A stretch of 64,000 nucleotides of DNA from an uncultured Algibacter sp. (GTDB lineage: Bacteria > Bacteroidota > Bacteroidia > Flavobacteriales > Flavobacteriaceae). Both the position numbers and the translations under genes were made by a program. Each line of letters opens with the position of its first letter. The stretch's first letter is position 1. Location of the stretch: positions 204,824-268,823 of the forward strand of contig NZ_CANKXG010000007.1 of the NCBI RefSeq assembly GCF_947487575.1, written 5' to 3'. Below the pieces are notes generated by a model that saw only the letters and a program-made list of their open reading frames with translations, was not told the DNA's origin and did not search any database. Positions 51,062 to 61,850 of this stretch are shown piece after piece.

Positions 51062-51084
51062 GTTTTACTACTCAACAATACAAA

Positions 51085-51153
51085 GGTTTAGGTATATCCC
51101 GCAATAGGCGGGATAACACCTAGACCATTTTGCGTATATAATGATATACGCAA
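51085..51153 (+). other. Two strong hairpins between rplL and rpoB
   Basis: First: TCCCGC/GCGGGA around AATA (51097-51113), enclosed by AGGT/ACCT (51090-51093 with 51118-51121), within an outer region GGTTT...GACC. Second: GCGTATAT (51132-51139), AATG loop, ATATACGC (51144-51151), lengthened by TTT/AAA. Neither is followed by a clear U-run, so they look like an RNA-processing or attenuation region that sets the rpoBC to ribosomal-protein ratio, as in E. coli. Confidence 0.7.
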
Positions 51154-51256
51154 ATAAAATGCAAAAACGGCTTTCTAAGTAGGTTAGATATTTCGCTGTT
51201 TTACTAGTGTTTAAAAGCACTATCAAAATATTTTTTAATCAAAATTCCGTCCATTG

Positions 51257-54200
51257 ATGTTATCAACACAAGCTGAAAGATTAAATTTCTCGTCTATTGT
51301 AAACAAAACAGAATATCCAGATTTCTTGGATATCCAGATTAAATCCTTCCAGGATTTTTTCCAATTAGAAACAAAATCTGAAGAAAGAGGAGATGAAGGT
51401 CTTTATAATACCTTCATGGAAAACTTCCCAATAACAGATTCACGTAATCAATTCGTTTTAGAATTTTTAGATTACTTCGTAGATCCACCAAGATATGCTA
51501 TTGAAGAGTGTATTGAAAGAGGATTGACATATAGCGTTCCGCTAAAAGCTAGGTTAAAGTTGTATTGTACAGACCCTGAACACGAGGATTTCGAAACTAT
51601 TGTTCAAGATGTGTATCTTGGAACTATACCTTATATGACACCTTCAGGTACATTTTGTATCAACGGTGCAGAACGTGTTGTAGTATCTCAATTACACCGT
51701 TCACCTGGGGTTTTCTTTGGTCAATCTTTCCATGCCAATGGAACAAAATTATACTCAGCAAGAGTTATACCATTCAAAGGATCTTGGATTGAATTTGCTA
51801 CAGACATCAACCAAGTGATGTATGCATACATTGATAGAAAGAAAAAATTACCTGTTACTACACTTTTCAGAGCTATCGGTTTTGAGCGAGATAAAGATAT
51901 TTTAGAGATTTTTGATTTAGCTGAAGAAGTTAAAGTATCAAAATCTGGATTAAAGAAATACTTAGGAAGAAAATTAGCTGCTCGTGTATTAAATACATGG
52001 CATGAGGATTTTGTTGACGAAGATACTGGAGAAGTTGTTTCTATCGAGCGTAACGAAATTGTGCTTGATCGTGATACAATCCTTGATAAAGAAAATATTG
52101 AAGAAATTCTTGAAGTTGAAGTTAAAACAATTCTTTTACATAAAGAAAGTAATGAGCAAGGTGATTATGCTATTATTCATAACACACTTCAAAAAGATCC
52201 AACAAACTCTGAAAAAGAGGCTGTTGAACATATCTATAGACAATTACGTAATGCTGAGCCGCCAGATGAAGAAACAGCACGTGGTATTATAGATAAGTTA
52301 TTCTTCTCAGACCAACGTTACTCTTTAGGAGAAGTAGGTCGTTATAGAATGAATAAAAAATTAGGTCTTGATATTGGAATGGATAAGCAAGTGCTTACTA
52401 AAGAAGATATCATTACTATCATAAAATACTTAATTGAGCTTATCAACTCAAAAGCAGAGATTGATGATATTGATCACTTATCTAACCGTCGTGTTCGTAC
52501 TGTTGGTGAGCAATTGTCATCTCAATTTGGAGTTGGTTTAGCACGTATGGCTCGTACTATTCGTGAACGTATGAACGTTCGTGATAACGAAGTGTTTACT
52601 CCAATTGATTTAATTAATGCAAAGACATTATCGTCTGTAATTAATTCATTTTTTGGAACAAACCAGTTGTCTCAATTTATGGATCAAACCAATCCACTTG
52701 CTGAAATTACGCATAAGCGTCGTCTTTCAGCTCTTGGGCCAGGTGGTTTATCAAGAGAAAGAGCAGGGTTTGAGGTTCGTGATGTACACTACACACACTA
52801 CGGACGTTTATGTCCTATTGAAACACCAGAGGGGCCAAATATTGGTTTAATTTCATCACTTTCAGTATTTGCTAAAGTGAACTCGATGGGATTCATTGAA
52901 ACACCATATAGAAAAGTAGAAGAAGGTGTTGTAGATATTAAAAATGCGCCAACATACTTAAGTGCAGAAGAGGAAGAAGAAAAATTAATCGCTCAAGCAA
53001 CTGTTGAAGTTGATGATAGTGGTAAAATTTTACATGATAAAGTAATTGCCAGAATGGAAGGTGATTTCCCTGTAATTGATCCTAACGAATTACATTATAC
53101 GGATGTAGCACCAAATCAAATTTCGTCTATTTCGGCGTCATTAATTCCTTTCTTAGAGCATGATGATGCGAATAGAGCCTTAATGGGATCTAACATGATG
53201 CGTCAAGCAGTACCATTATTAAGAGTAGATGCACCTATAGTAGGAACTGGTTTAGAACGTCAAGTAGCGTCAGATTCTAGAGTATTGATTAATGCTGAAG
53301 GTAATGGAGAAGTACTTTATGTTGATGCTAATGAAATAAAGATAAAATATGATCGTACTGAAGATGAAGCTAAAGTAAGTTTCGATTCTGATGTCAAAAC
53401 ATATCAATTAGTAAAATTCAGAAAAACTAACCAAGGAACTTCTATTAACCTTAAACCAATTGTGGTTAAAGGAGATAAAGTTTCTAAAGGTCAGGTTTTA
53501 TGTGAAGGTTATGCGACTCAAAAAGGAGAACTTGCTTTAGGTAGAAATATGAAAGTAGCCTTTATGCCTTGGAAAGGGTATAACTTTGAGGATGCGATTG
53601 TAATTTCGGAAAAAGTAGTACGTGAAGATATATTTACATCTATTCATATTGATGAGTATTCTTTAGAAGTAAGAGATACAAAATTAGGTAACGAAGAGTT
53701 AACAAATGATATTCCTAACGTTTCAGAAGAGGCTACTAAAGACTTAGATGAACATGGAATGATTCGCGTTGGTGCTGAAGTTAAACCTGGTGATATTTTA
53801 ATTGGTAAGATTACTCCAAAAGGAGAATCTGATCCAACACCTGAAGAAAAATTATTACGTGCCATTTTTGGTGATAAAGCAGGAGATGTTAAAGATGCTT
53901 CTTTAAAAGCTTCACCTTCTTTACATGGTGTAGTAATTGAAAAGAAATTATTCGCTAGAGCTGTAAAAGACAAGAGAAAAAGAGCTCAAGACAAGGATGA
54001 TATCATGGCTTTAGAGGCTCAATATGATAGAAAATTTGATGAGTTGAAGGATGTTTTAGTTGAAAAATTGTTTGCTATTGTAAACGGAAAAACAGCTCAA
54101 GGTATTTTTAATGATTTAGGTGAAGAAGTACTACCAAAAGGTAAAAAATTCACACTTAAAATGTTAAACGCTGTTGATGATTATGCGCATTTAGTTTCAG

Positions 54201-55069
54201 GAAAATGGACTACTGATAATCATACTAATAAATTAGTAGCAGATTTAGTTCATAACTATAAAATTAAAGAAAACGATTTACAGGGATCTTTAAGACGTGA
54301 GAAGTTTACAATTTCTGTAGGTGATGAATTACCAGCAGGTATTATCAAATTGGCTAAAGTTTATATCGCTAAAAAACGTAAACTTAAAGTTGGGGATAAA
54401 ATGGCAGGACGTCATGGTAACAAAGGTATTGTTGCTCGTATTGTTCGTCAAGAAGATATGCCGTTTTTAGAAGATGGAACCCCTGTTGATATTGTATTAA
54501 ATCCACTTGGTGTACCGTCGCGTATGAACATTGGTCAGATTTATGAAACTGTTCTAGGTTGGGCAGGTCAAAAATTAGATCGTAAGTATGCTACTCCAAT
54601 TTTTGATGGTGCTACAATCGATCAAATTAATGGATTTACAGATGAAGCTGGAATTCCAAGATATGGTCATACATATTTATACGATGGTGGAACAGGAGCA
54701 CGTTTTGATCAACCAGCAACAGTTGGTGTGATTTATATGTTGAAACTAGGACACATGGTAGACGATAAAATGCATGCACGTTCTATTGGACCTTACTCAT
54801 TAATAACACAACAACCATTAGGTGGTAAAGCACAGTTTGGTGGTCAGCGTTTTGGTGAGATGGAAGTTTGGGCACTTGAGGCTTATGGAGCATCTAGTAC
54901 TTTACGTGAAATCTTAACTGTTAAATCTGATGATGTTATTGGTAGAGCCAAAACTTACGAAGCAATCGTAAAAGGTGAACCAATGCCAGATCCAGGGTTA
55001 CCAGAATCATTCAACGTACTTATGCACGAATTGAAAGGTTTAGGTTTAGACATCAGATTAGAGGAGTAG
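51257..55069 (+). CDS. rpoB: RNA polymerase beta subunit
   Basis: 1270 residues from ATG 51257, [13 protein letters not shown]; a TTG at 51254 is just upstream in frame and not needed. Shows RFIGF-type lobes, the rifampicin region [47 protein letters not shown] (Ser, Asp, His and Ser of wild-type, sensitive pattern), [24 protein letters not shown] and the C-terminal [18 protein letters not shown]. Full length. Confidence 0.98.
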   Translation: MLSTQAERLNFSSIVNKTEYPDFLDIQIKSFQDFFQLETKSEERGDEGLYNTFMENFPITDSRNQFVLEFLDYFVDPPRYAIEECIERGLTYSVPLKARLKLYCTDPEHEDFETIVQDVYLGTIPYMTPSGTFCINGAERVVVSQLHRSPGVFFGQSFHANGTKLYSARVIPFKGSWIEFATDINQVMYAYIDRKKKLPVTTLFRAIGFERDKDILEIFDLAEEVKVSKSGLKKYLGRKLAARVLNTWHEDFVDEDTGEVVSIERNEIVLDRDTILDKENIEEILEVEVKTILLHKESNEQGDYAIIHNTLQKDPTNSEKEAVEHIYRQLRNAEPPDEETARGIIDKLFFSDQRYSLGEVGRYRMNKKLGLDIGMDKQVLTKEDIITIIKYLIELINSKAEIDDIDHLSNRRVRTVGEQLSSQFGVGLARMARTIRERMNVRDNEVFTPIDLINAKTLSSVINSFFGTNQLSQFMDQTNPLAEITHKRRLSALGPGGLSRERAGFEVRDVHYTHYGRLCPIETPEGPNIGLISSLSVFAKVNSMGFIETPYRKVEEGVVDIKNAPTYLSAEEEEEKLIAQATVEVDDSGKILHDKVIARMEGDFPVIDPNELHYTDVAPNQISSISASLIPFLEHDDANRALMGSNMMRQAVPLLRVDAPIVGTGLERQVASDSRVLINAEGNGEVLYVDANEIKIKYDRTEDEAKVSFDSDVKTYQLVKFRKTNQGTSINLKPIVVKGDKVSKGQVLCEGYATQKGELALGRNMKVAFMPWKGYNFEDAIVISEKVVREDIFTSIHIDEYSLEVRDTKLGNEELTNDIPNVSEEATKDLDEHGMIRVGAEVKPGDILIGKITPKGESDPTPEEKLLRAIFGDKAGDVKDASLKASPSLHGVVIEKKLFARAVKDKRKRAQDKDDIMALEAQYDRKFDELKDVLVEKLFAIVNGKTAQGIFNDLGEEVLPKGKKFTLKMLNAVDDYAHLVSGKWTTDNHTNKLVADLVHNYKIKENDLQGSLRREKFTISVGDELPAGIIKLAKVYIAKKRKLKVGDKMAGRHGNKGIVARIVRQEDMPFLEDGTPVDIVLNPLGVPSRMNIGQIYETVLGWAGQKLDRKYATPIFDGATIDQINGFTDEAGIPRYGHTYLYDGGTGARFDQPATVGVIYMLKLGHMVDDKMHARSIGPYSLITQQPLGGKAQFGGQRFGEMEVWALEAYGASSTLREILTVKSDDVIGRAKTYEAIVKGEPMPDPGLPESFNVLMHELKGLGLDIRLEE

Positions 55070-55101
55070 TTAATTAATTAAATTCATTTCAACCATTTAT
55101 T

Positions 55102-58100
55102 ATGGCAAGAAAACAAGATAAAAATACAGTTAAGAGATTTAATAAAATCTCAATTGGTTTAGCGTCACCAGAGTCTATTTTAGCAGAGTCTAGAGGTGAA
55201 GTTTTAAAACCTGAAACTATCAATTATCGAACTCACAAACCTGAACGTGATGGTTTGTTCTGTGAGCGTATTTTTGGTCCTGTAAAGGATTATGAGTGTG
55301 CTTGTGGAAAATATAAAAGAATTCGCTACAAGGGAATCGTTTGTGACCGTTGTGGTGTTGAAGTAACAGAAAAGAAAGTACGTCGTGATAGAGTAGGACA
55401 CATTAATTTAGTTGTTCCTGTTGCTCACATCTGGTATTTCCGTTCTTTACCAAATAAAATAGGTTACTTATTAGGCTTACCATCTAAGAAATTAGATATG
55501 ATTATTTATTACGAACGCTATGTAGTAATTCAGCCAGGTAATGCTAAAAATGAAGAAGGTGAACCATTACAAAAAATGGATTTTCTTACCGAAGAAGAAT
55601 ACCTAAACGTTTTAGAAACACTTCCTCAAGATAATCAGTATTTAGATGATGACGACCCAAATAAGTTTTTAGCTAAAATGGGTGCTGAATGTTTAATAGA
55701 TTTATTGGCAAGAATTGATTTAGAATCTTTATCATACGAGTTACGTCATAAAGCTAATACTGAAACGTCAAAACAACGTAAAACAGAAGCTTTAAAGCGT
55801 TTACAAGTTGTTGAATCTTTAAAAGAATCTAATTTAAATAGAGAGAATCGTCCTGAATGGATGATTTTGAAAGTTGTGCCAATTATTCCACCAGAATTGC
55901 GTCCTTTAGTGCCGTTAGATGGTGGTCGTTTTGCAACTTCAGATTTAAATGATTTATACCGTCGTGTAATTATTCGTAACAACCGTCTTAAAAGATTGGT
56001 TGAAATTAAAGCACCAGAAGTAATTTTACGTAATGAAAAGCGTATGCTTCAGGAGTCTGTTGATTCATTGTTGGATAACACACGTAAGTCATCAGCGGTA
56101 AAAACAGATTCTAACAGACCATTAAAATCATTATCAGATTCACTTAAAGGTAAGCAAGGGCGTTTCCGTCAAAATTTACTTGGTAAGCGTGTTGATTATT
56201 CTGCACGTTCTGTAATTGTTGTTGGTCCAGAATTAAAATTATTCGAATGTGGGTTGCCTAAGAATATGGCAGCTGAGTTATACAAACCTTTTGTAATTAG
56301 AAAATTAATTGAAAGAGGAATTGTAAAAACAGTAAAATCTGCAAAGAAAATTATAGATAAAAGAGAGCCAGTGGTTTGGGATATTTTGGAAAACGTTCTT
56401 AAAGGACATCCAGTATTACTAAACCGTGCGCCTACATTACACCGTTTGGGTATACAAGCTTTCCAACCAAAATTAATTGAAGGGAAAGCAATCCAATTAC
56501 ACCCATTAGTGTGTACTGCATTTAATGCCGATTTTGATGGTGACCAGATGGCAGTTCATTTACCACTTGGACCAGAAGCTATTTTAGAATGTCAATTATT
56601 AATGTTAGCATCTCATAATATCTTAAATCCAGCAAATGGATCACCGGTAACAGTACCTTCTCAGGATATGGTACTTGGTCTGTACTATATGACCAAGTTG
56701 CGTAAGTCGACTCCAGAAGTGCCAATTCAAGGTGAAGGTTTAACGTTTTATTCTCCAGAGGAAGTAGAAATTGCTTTTAACGAGAAAAGAGTTGATTTAA
56801 ATGCAGGTATCAAGGTAAGAACTATTGATATTAATGAAGATGGTAAGTTAGATAGAATGATTGTTGAAACTACAGTTGGTAGAGTATTATTCAACCAACA
56901 TGTTCCTCAAGCAGCTGGATTTATCAATCAAGTATTAACCAAGAAATCTTTACGAGATATTATTGGTGACATTCTTAAAGTAACATCAGTTCCTGAATGT
57001 GCTGATTTCTTAGATAGTATTAGAACATTAGGTTTCAAATTTGCATTTCAAGGTGGATTATCATTTAGTTTAGGTGATATTATTATCCCACCAGAAAAGC
57101 AAGGTATGATTGATAAAGCCAATGGTTTAGTTGATGGTATTACTGGAAACTATAACATGGGTCTTATTACAAATAATGAACGCTATAACCAAGTTATTGA
57201 TATCTGGACTTCAACTAATGCTGAATTGACTGAATTGTCAATGAAGCGTATTAGAGAAGATCAACAAGGGTTTAATTCGGTGTTTATGATGCTTGATTCT
57301 GGAGCTCGTGGATCTAAAGAACAGATTCGTCAGCTTACAGGTATGCGTGGATTAATGGCTAAGCCTAAAAAATCAACAGCAGGTGGAGGGTCAATTATTG
57401 AAAACCCAATTCTTTCTAACTTTAAAGAGGGGCTTTCAATTTTAGAATACTTTATCTCAACTCACGGTGCACGTAAAGGACTTGCAGATACGGCTCTTAA
57501 AACTGCCGATGCAGGTTACTTAACGCGTCGTTTAGTAGATGTATCTCAAGATGTTATTATCAATACTGAAGATTGTGGTACATTAAGAGGTGTTGAAGTT
57601 GAACCATTGAAGAAGAATGATGAAGTCGTTGAAAGATTAGAAGAAAGAATAGTTGGACGTGTATCATTAAATGATGTTCATGATCCATTAACTGATGAGT
57701 TATTAGTTTCAGCTGGTCAATTAATTGAAGATGATATAGCAAAAGCTATTGAAGCATCACCTATTGATAGCTTAGAAGTACGTTCTGCATTAACTTGTGA
57801 AGCATTGCAAGGTATCTGTTCTAAATGTTACGGTCGTAATTTAGCAACAGGTAAAATGGTGCAACGAGGTGAAGCTGTTGGTGTAGTTGCTGCACAATCA
57901 ATTGGTGAACCTGGTACGCAGTTAACACTTCGTACATTCCACGTAGGTGGTATTGCGGGTAACATTTCGGAGGATAACAACTTAGCCGTTAAGTTTGATG
58001 GTATTGCTGAAATTGAAGATTTAAAAACAGTTAAAGGTCAGGATAGTGAAGGAAACGATGTAGATATTGTTATTTCTAGAACATCTGAACTTAAGCTTAC

Positions 58101-59403
58101 TGATAAGAAAACAGGTATTACTTTAAGTACAAACAATATTCCTTACGGATCTACTATTTTAATTAAAAATGGTGATAAACTAAGTAAAGGTGATGTTGTT
58201 TGTACTTGGGACCCATATAACGGTGTAATTATTTCAGAATTTGCTGGAAAAGTGAAGTATGAAAACATTGAACAAGGCGTTACATACCAAGTTGAAATTG
58301 ATGAGCAAACTGGTTTCCAAGAAAAAGTAATTTCTGAATCTAGAAACAAAAAGCTTATTCCAACACTTCATATTGAAGATTCTAAAGGAGATACAATCCG
58401 TTCATACAACTTACCAGTTGGGGCGCACTTAATGATTGATGATGGAGACAAAATTGAAGTTGGTAAAATTTTAGTTAAGATACCACGAAAATCTGCTAAA
58501 GCAGGTGATATTACTGGTGGTCTTCCTCGTGTAACAGAGTTGTTTGAAGCACGTAATCCTTCTAATCCAGCAGTGGTAAGTGCTATTGATGGTGTGGTTT
58601 CTTTCGGGAAAATTAAAAGAGGTAATCGTGAGATTATAGTAGAATCTAAAACTGGTGATATTAAGAAATACTTAGTGAAATTATCAAGTCAAATTCTAGT
58701 ACAAGAAAATGATTTTATAAAAGCAGGTATGCCTTTATCAGATGGCTCTATTACTCCTAATGATATCTTGAATATCAAAGGCCCTTCTGCGGTTCAACAA
58801 TACTTAGTAAATGAGGTACAAGAAGTATATCGTTTACAAGGTGTGAAGATTAACGATAAGCATTTTGAAGTTGTTGTAAGACAGATGATGCGTAAAGTTA
58901 GAATCATTGATTCTGGTGATACTATTTTCTTAGAAGACCAATTGGCTCATAAAGCAGATTTTATTAAAGAAAATGATGATATCTTTGGAATGAAAGTTAT
59001 TGAAGATGCTGGAGATTCAGGAAATCTTAAAGCAGGACAAATAATTTCGCCTCGTGAGTTGAGAGATGAAAATTCAATTTTACGTCGTGAAGATAAAAAA
59101 CTTGTTGAGGCTAGAGATGCACAACCTGCAACTGCAACGCCAATACTTCAAGGTATTACAAGAGCTTCACTTCAAACAAAATCGTTTATTTCTGCAGCGT
59201 CGTTCCAAGAAACAACTAAAGTGCTTAATGAAGCAGCAGTTGCTGGTAAAGTTGATACTTTAGAAGGCTTGAAAGAAAATGTAATTGTTGGTCATAGAAT
59301 TCCAGCAGGTACTGGTATGAGAAGTTATACTGATATCATTGTTGGCTCTAAAGAAGAGTTCGACGAAATGATGCAAGTAAAACAAGAATTGAATTATAAT
59401 TAA
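55102..59403 (+). CDS. rpoC: RNA polymerase beta' subunit
   Basis: 1433 residues. N-terminal zinc site [20 protein letters not shown], active-site [12 protein letters not shown] with three Asp, bridge-helix [21 protein letters not shown], second zinc site [13 protein letters not shown], and trigger loop [18 protein letters not shown]. 32 bases after rpoB. Closed by the terminator at 59441-59478. Confidence 0.98.
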   Translation: MARKQDKNTVKRFNKISIGLASPESILAESRGEVLKPETINYRTHKPERDGLFCERIFGPVKDYECACGKYKRIRYKGIVCDRCGVEVTEKKVRRDRVGHINLVVPVAHIWYFRSLPNKIGYLLGLPSKKLDMIIYYERYVVIQPGNAKNEEGEPLQKMDFLTEEEYLNVLETLPQDNQYLDDDDPNKFLAKMGAECLIDLLARIDLESLSYELRHKANTETSKQRKTEALKRLQVVESLKESNLNRENRPEWMILKVVPIIPPELRPLVPLDGGRFATSDLNDLYRRVIIRNNRLKRLVEIKAPEVILRNEKRMLQESVDSLLDNTRKSSAVKTDSNRPLKSLSDSLKGKQGRFRQNLLGKRVDYSARSVIVVGPELKLFECGLPKNMAAELYKPFVIRKLIERGIVKTVKSAKKIIDKREPVVWDILENVLKGHPVLLNRAPTLHRLGIQAFQPKLIEGKAIQLHPLVCTAFNADFDGDQMAVHLPLGPEAILECQLLMLASHNILNPANGSPVTVPSQDMVLGLYYMTKLRKSTPEVPIQGEGLTFYSPEEVEIAFNEKRVDLNAGIKVRTIDINEDGKLDRMIVETTVGRVLFNQHVPQAAGFINQVLTKKSLRDIIGDILKVTSVPECADFLDSIRTLGFKFAFQGGLSFSLGDIIIPPEKQGMIDKANGLVDGITGNYNMGLITNNERYNQVIDIWTSTNAELTELSMKRIREDQQGFNSVFMMLDSGARGSKEQIRQLTGMRGLMAKPKKSTAGGGSIIENPILSNFKEGLSILEYFISTHGARKGLADTALKTADAGYLTRRLVDVSQDVIINTEDCGTLRGVEVEPLKKNDEVVERLEERIVGRVSLNDVHDPLTDELLVSAGQLIEDDIAKAIEASPIDSLEVRSALTCEALQGICSKCYGRNLATGKMVQRGEAVGVVAAQSIGEPGTQLTLRTFHVGGIAGNISEDNNLAVKFDGIAEIEDLKTVKGQDSEGNDVDIVISRTSELKLTDKKTGITLSTNNIPYGSTILIKNGDKLSKGDVVCTWDPYNGVIISEFAGKVKYENIEQGVTYQVEIDEQTGFQEKVISESRNKKLIPTLHIEDSKGDTIRSYNLPVGAHLMIDDGDKIEVGKILVKIPRKSAKAGDITGGLPRVTELFEARNPSNPAVVSAIDGVVSFGKIKRGNREIIVESKTGDIKKYLVKLSSQILVQENDFIKAGMPLSDGSITPNDILNIKGPSAVQQYLVNEVQEVYRLQGVKINDKHFEVVVRQMMRKVRIIDSGDTIFLEDQLAHKADFIKENDDIFGMKVIEDAGDSGNLKAGQIISPRELRDENSILRREDKKLVEARDAQPATATPILQGITRASLQTKSFISAASFQETTKVLNEAAVAGKVDTLEGLKENVIVGHRIPAGTGMRSYTDIIVGSKEEFDEMMQVKQELNYN

Positions 59404-59411
59404 TAATTATT

Positions 59412-59431
59412 ATTCCTGCGGAGGTAGGAAT
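59412..59431. repeat. Degraded copy of the dispersed palindrome after rpoC
   Basis: ATTCCTGCGGAGGTAGGAAT; two differences from the 1061-1080 copy, pairing kept by a G-U pair. Confidence 0.8.
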
Positions 59432-59440
59432 CTATAAAAT

Positions 59441-59478
59441 AAAAGCCTTCATGTTATATATAACTTGAAGGCTTTTTA
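59441..59478 (+). terminator. Terminator after rpoC
   Basis: AAAAGCCTTCA pairs with TGAAGGCTTTT and the loop itself pairs (GTTATATATAAC), giving a very long hairpin ending in a T-run. Confidence 0.9.
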
Positions 59479-59495
59479 TATTTAAAACTAATATT

Positions 59496-59813
59496 ATGGC
59501 TGAAGAAAAAGACAAACAAAAACAAGGACAAATAAATATAGAGTTAGATGAGAAGGTAGCAGAAGGTACTTATTCTAATTTAGCGATTATAAATCATTCA
59601 GTATCAGAATTTGTTGTAGACTTTGTAAATATTATGCCTGGGGTTCCTAAAAATAAGGTGAAATCTAGGATTATATTAACACCACAACATGCTAAACGTT
59701 TATTAAAAGCTTTAGGTGAAAATGTAACTAGATTTGAAAATGCACATGGAGAAATAAAAGATTATGAACAACCTCCAATGCCTTTAAATTTTGGACCTAC
59801 AGGTCAAGCTTAA
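59496..59813 (+). CDS. DUF3467-family protein
   Basis: 105 residues: INIELDEKVAEGTYSNLAIINHSVSEFVVDFVNIMPGVPKNKVKSRIILTPQHAKRLLKALGENVTRFE. This is the small DUF3467 family, often next to rpoC in Bacteroidota. Function unknown to me. It lies just after the rpoC terminator, and a bidirectional terminator follows. Confidence 0.88.
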   Translation: MAEEKDKQKQGQINIELDEKVAEGTYSNLAIINHSVSEFVVDFVNIMPGVPKNKVKSRIILTPQHAKRLLKALGENVTRFENAHGEIKDYEQPPMPLNFGPTGQA

Positions 59814-59821
59814 TAAAATTT

Positions 59822-59856
59822 AAAAAGCCTGTGAGATTTTCACAGGCTTTTTTGTA
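59822..59856. terminator. Bidirectional terminator between DUF3467 gene and prfC
   Basis: AAAAGCCTGTGA pairs with TCACAGGCTTTT, with A-run before and T-run after, so it serves both convergent genes. Confidence 0.9.
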
Positions 59857-59881
59857 TTCTTACTTTCTTTGTGATGAGTAT

Positions 59882-61471
59882 TTATTTAAACTCTGATACA
59901 AAATGAAACTTTAAACTCGGGTATTTTTGTTGACTCATTTGAAGTGAAAAAGGGGAATCTGCTAAAAAGACTAATTGATTTCTTTTGTCTTTAGCTAAAA
60001 AGCGTTGTTTTACTCTTATAAATTCCTTATAATCTTCACTTTTTTCATTCTCGGCTTCAATCCAACAGGCTTTATGTACATTCAAATTTTCGTATGTACA
60101 TTTTGCTCCATACTCATGTTCAAGCCTATATTGTATAACTTCATATTGTAAAGCTCCAACTGTGCCTATAACCTTTCTGCCATTAAGTTCTAAAGTAAAT
60201 AACTGTGCAACACCTTCATCCATTAATTGATCAATACCTTTATATAGCTGTTTAGATTTTAAAGGGTCTGCATTATTAATGTATCTAAAATGTTCTGGTG
60301 AAAAACTTGGCACACCTTTATAATTGAGTACTTCACCTTCTGTCAAAGTATCCCCTATTTTAAAAGTACCAGTATCTTGTAAGCCAACTATATCACCGGG
60401 ATAGGATATATCAACAATCTCTTTTTTTTCAGCAAAAAAAGCATTTGGGCTTGAAAATTTCACTTTCTTATTGTGCCTTACATGCAGGTATGGTGTATTT
60501 CTTTTAAATTCACCTGAGACTATTTTTACAAAAGCCAATCTGTTTCTATGGTTAGGATCCATATTGGCGTGAATCTTAAAAACGAAACCACTAAATTTAT
60601 CCTCATCAGGTTTTACTAAACGCTCTTCACTTTGTTTTGGTCTGGGTTTAGGAGCAATTTCAACAAAACAATCTAGTAATTCTCTAACTCCAAAATTATT
60701 TAATGCCGACCCAAAAAATACGGGTTGCTGGTTTCCATCAAGATATTCTTCTTTATTAAAATCTGGGTAAATGCCTTCTACTAGTTCAGTTTCTTCTCTT
60801 AAGGTATTTGCTGAATCTTCACCAATTAGTTCGTCTAATTCCGGTGACGATAAATCTGAAACCTCTGTGGTTTCTTCAATGTCTTGTCTGCTATCACCGC
60901 TAAATAAATTAATGTTTTTTTCCCAAATATTATAAATTCCTTTAAAATCATACCCCATTCCAATTGGGAAACTCAAAGGCACAACTTTTAATCCTAATTT
61001 TTGCTCAACCTCATCTAATAAATCAAAAGCATCTTTACCCTCTCTATCCATTTTATTAATGAATACAATCATAGGTATCTTTCGCATTCTACAAACTTCA
61101 ACGAGTTTTTCAGTTTGTTCCTCAACACCTTTGGCAACATCAATAACCACTATTACGCTATCAACTGCAGTTAAAGTTCTAAAGGTGTCTTCTGCAAAAT
61201 CTTTATGCCCTGGCGTATCTAGAATATTAATTTTGATACCATCATATTCAAATGCTAAAACAGAGGTTGCTACAGAAATACCACGTTGGCGTTCAATTTC
61301 CATAAAATCACTAGTAGCTCCTTTCTTTATTTTATTACTTTTTACAGCGCCGGCTTCTTGAATTGCGCCACCAAAAAGTAATAATTTTTCAGTTAAAGTA
61401 GTTTTTCCTGCATCAGGGTGGGATATAATTCCAAACGTTCGTCGTCTATTTATTTCTTTAATAAAAGTCAT
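59882..61471 (-). CDS. prfC: Peptide chain release factor 3
   Basis: 529 residues. GTPase that recycles RF1/RF2: G1 SHPDAGKTTLTEKLL, RGISVATS, DTPGHKDFAEDT, NKMDREG, and the RF3-specific C-terminal NVHKACWIEAENE. Length normal. A -7 box TATATTTG lies at 61501-61494 on its strand. Confidence 0.96.
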   Translation of the reverse strand: MTFIKEINRRRTFGIISHPDAGKTTLTEKLLLFGGAIQEAGAVKSNKIKKGATSDFMEIERQRGISVATSVLAFEYDGIKINILDTPGHKDFAEDTFRTLTAVDSVIVVIDVAKGVEEQTEKLVEVCRMRKIPMIVFINKMDREGKDAFDLLDEVEQKLGLKVVPLSFPIGMGYDFKGIYNIWEKNINLFSGDSRQDIEETTEVSDLSSPELDELIGEDSANTLREETELVEGIYPDFNKEEYLDGNQQPVFFGSALNNFGVRELLDCFVEIAPKPRPKQSEERLVKPDEDKFSGFVFKIHANMDPNHRNRLAFVKIVSGEFKRNTPYLHVRHNKKVKFSSPNAFFAEKKEIVDISYPGDIVGLQDTGTFKIGDTLTEGEVLNYKGVPSFSPEHFRYINNADPLKSKQLYKGIDQLMDEGVAQLFTLELNGRKVIGTVGALQYEVIQYRLEHEYGAKCTYENLNVHKACWIEAENEKSEDYKEFIRVKQRFLAKDKRNQLVFLADSPFSLQMSQQKYPSLKFHFVSEFK

Positions 61472-61493
61472 AGGGTGTAATTAAAAACGATTG

Positions 61494-61501
61494 CAAATAT
61501 A
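61494..61501 (-). promoter_or_regulatory. -7 promoter box of prfC
   Basis: TATATTTG on the minus strand followed by CAATCG, 23 bases before the prfC ATG. No good -33 match. Confidence 0.6.
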
Positions 61502-61850
61502 GTGGTATAAAAAATATAATTTAAAACCAATATGATTATACTTTCGGAGGTATTAGTAAAAAAGACTTAAATATGTGACCTTATATGGTTATTAGTGTCA
61601 AAAATGAATTAAAGTGCTTTTTATATTTTATTGAGTAGCGAGTGCGTACTAATCATAGTAAACAATGATACTAAAATATGGTACTTTTAAACCGTTAATT
61701 TATTTAACAATAAAAATTCATTGTTAACATATGTTAATTTTCTATATTTGCAAAATTTTTTTTTAAAACTGTGTTAAAACGTCTCTCAGCATTTTTAATT
61801 GCCATCAAGGTTTTACGCATTTTTCCTATTTATAATATATCCTAAGTAAT
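61502..61850. other. Intergenic region between prfC and the Calx-beta gene
   Basis: About 350 very AT-rich bases with no gene. It holds the promoter of the downstream gene (61721-61750) and a leader of about 95 bases. Otherwise nothing recognisable. Confidence 0.6.
61721..61750 (+). promoter_or_regulatory. Promoter of the Calx-beta surface-protein gene
   Basis: TTG (61721-61723), 19 bases, TATATTTG (61743-61750). Close to consensus. An inverted pair TTAACATATGTTAA lies in the spacer and could be an operator (inference). Confidence 0.68.

Noticed and set aside
50668..51078. 136-residue minus-strand ORF
   Set aside because: Antisense shadow of rplL; Ser/Ala-rich composition reflects the L12 hinge codons.
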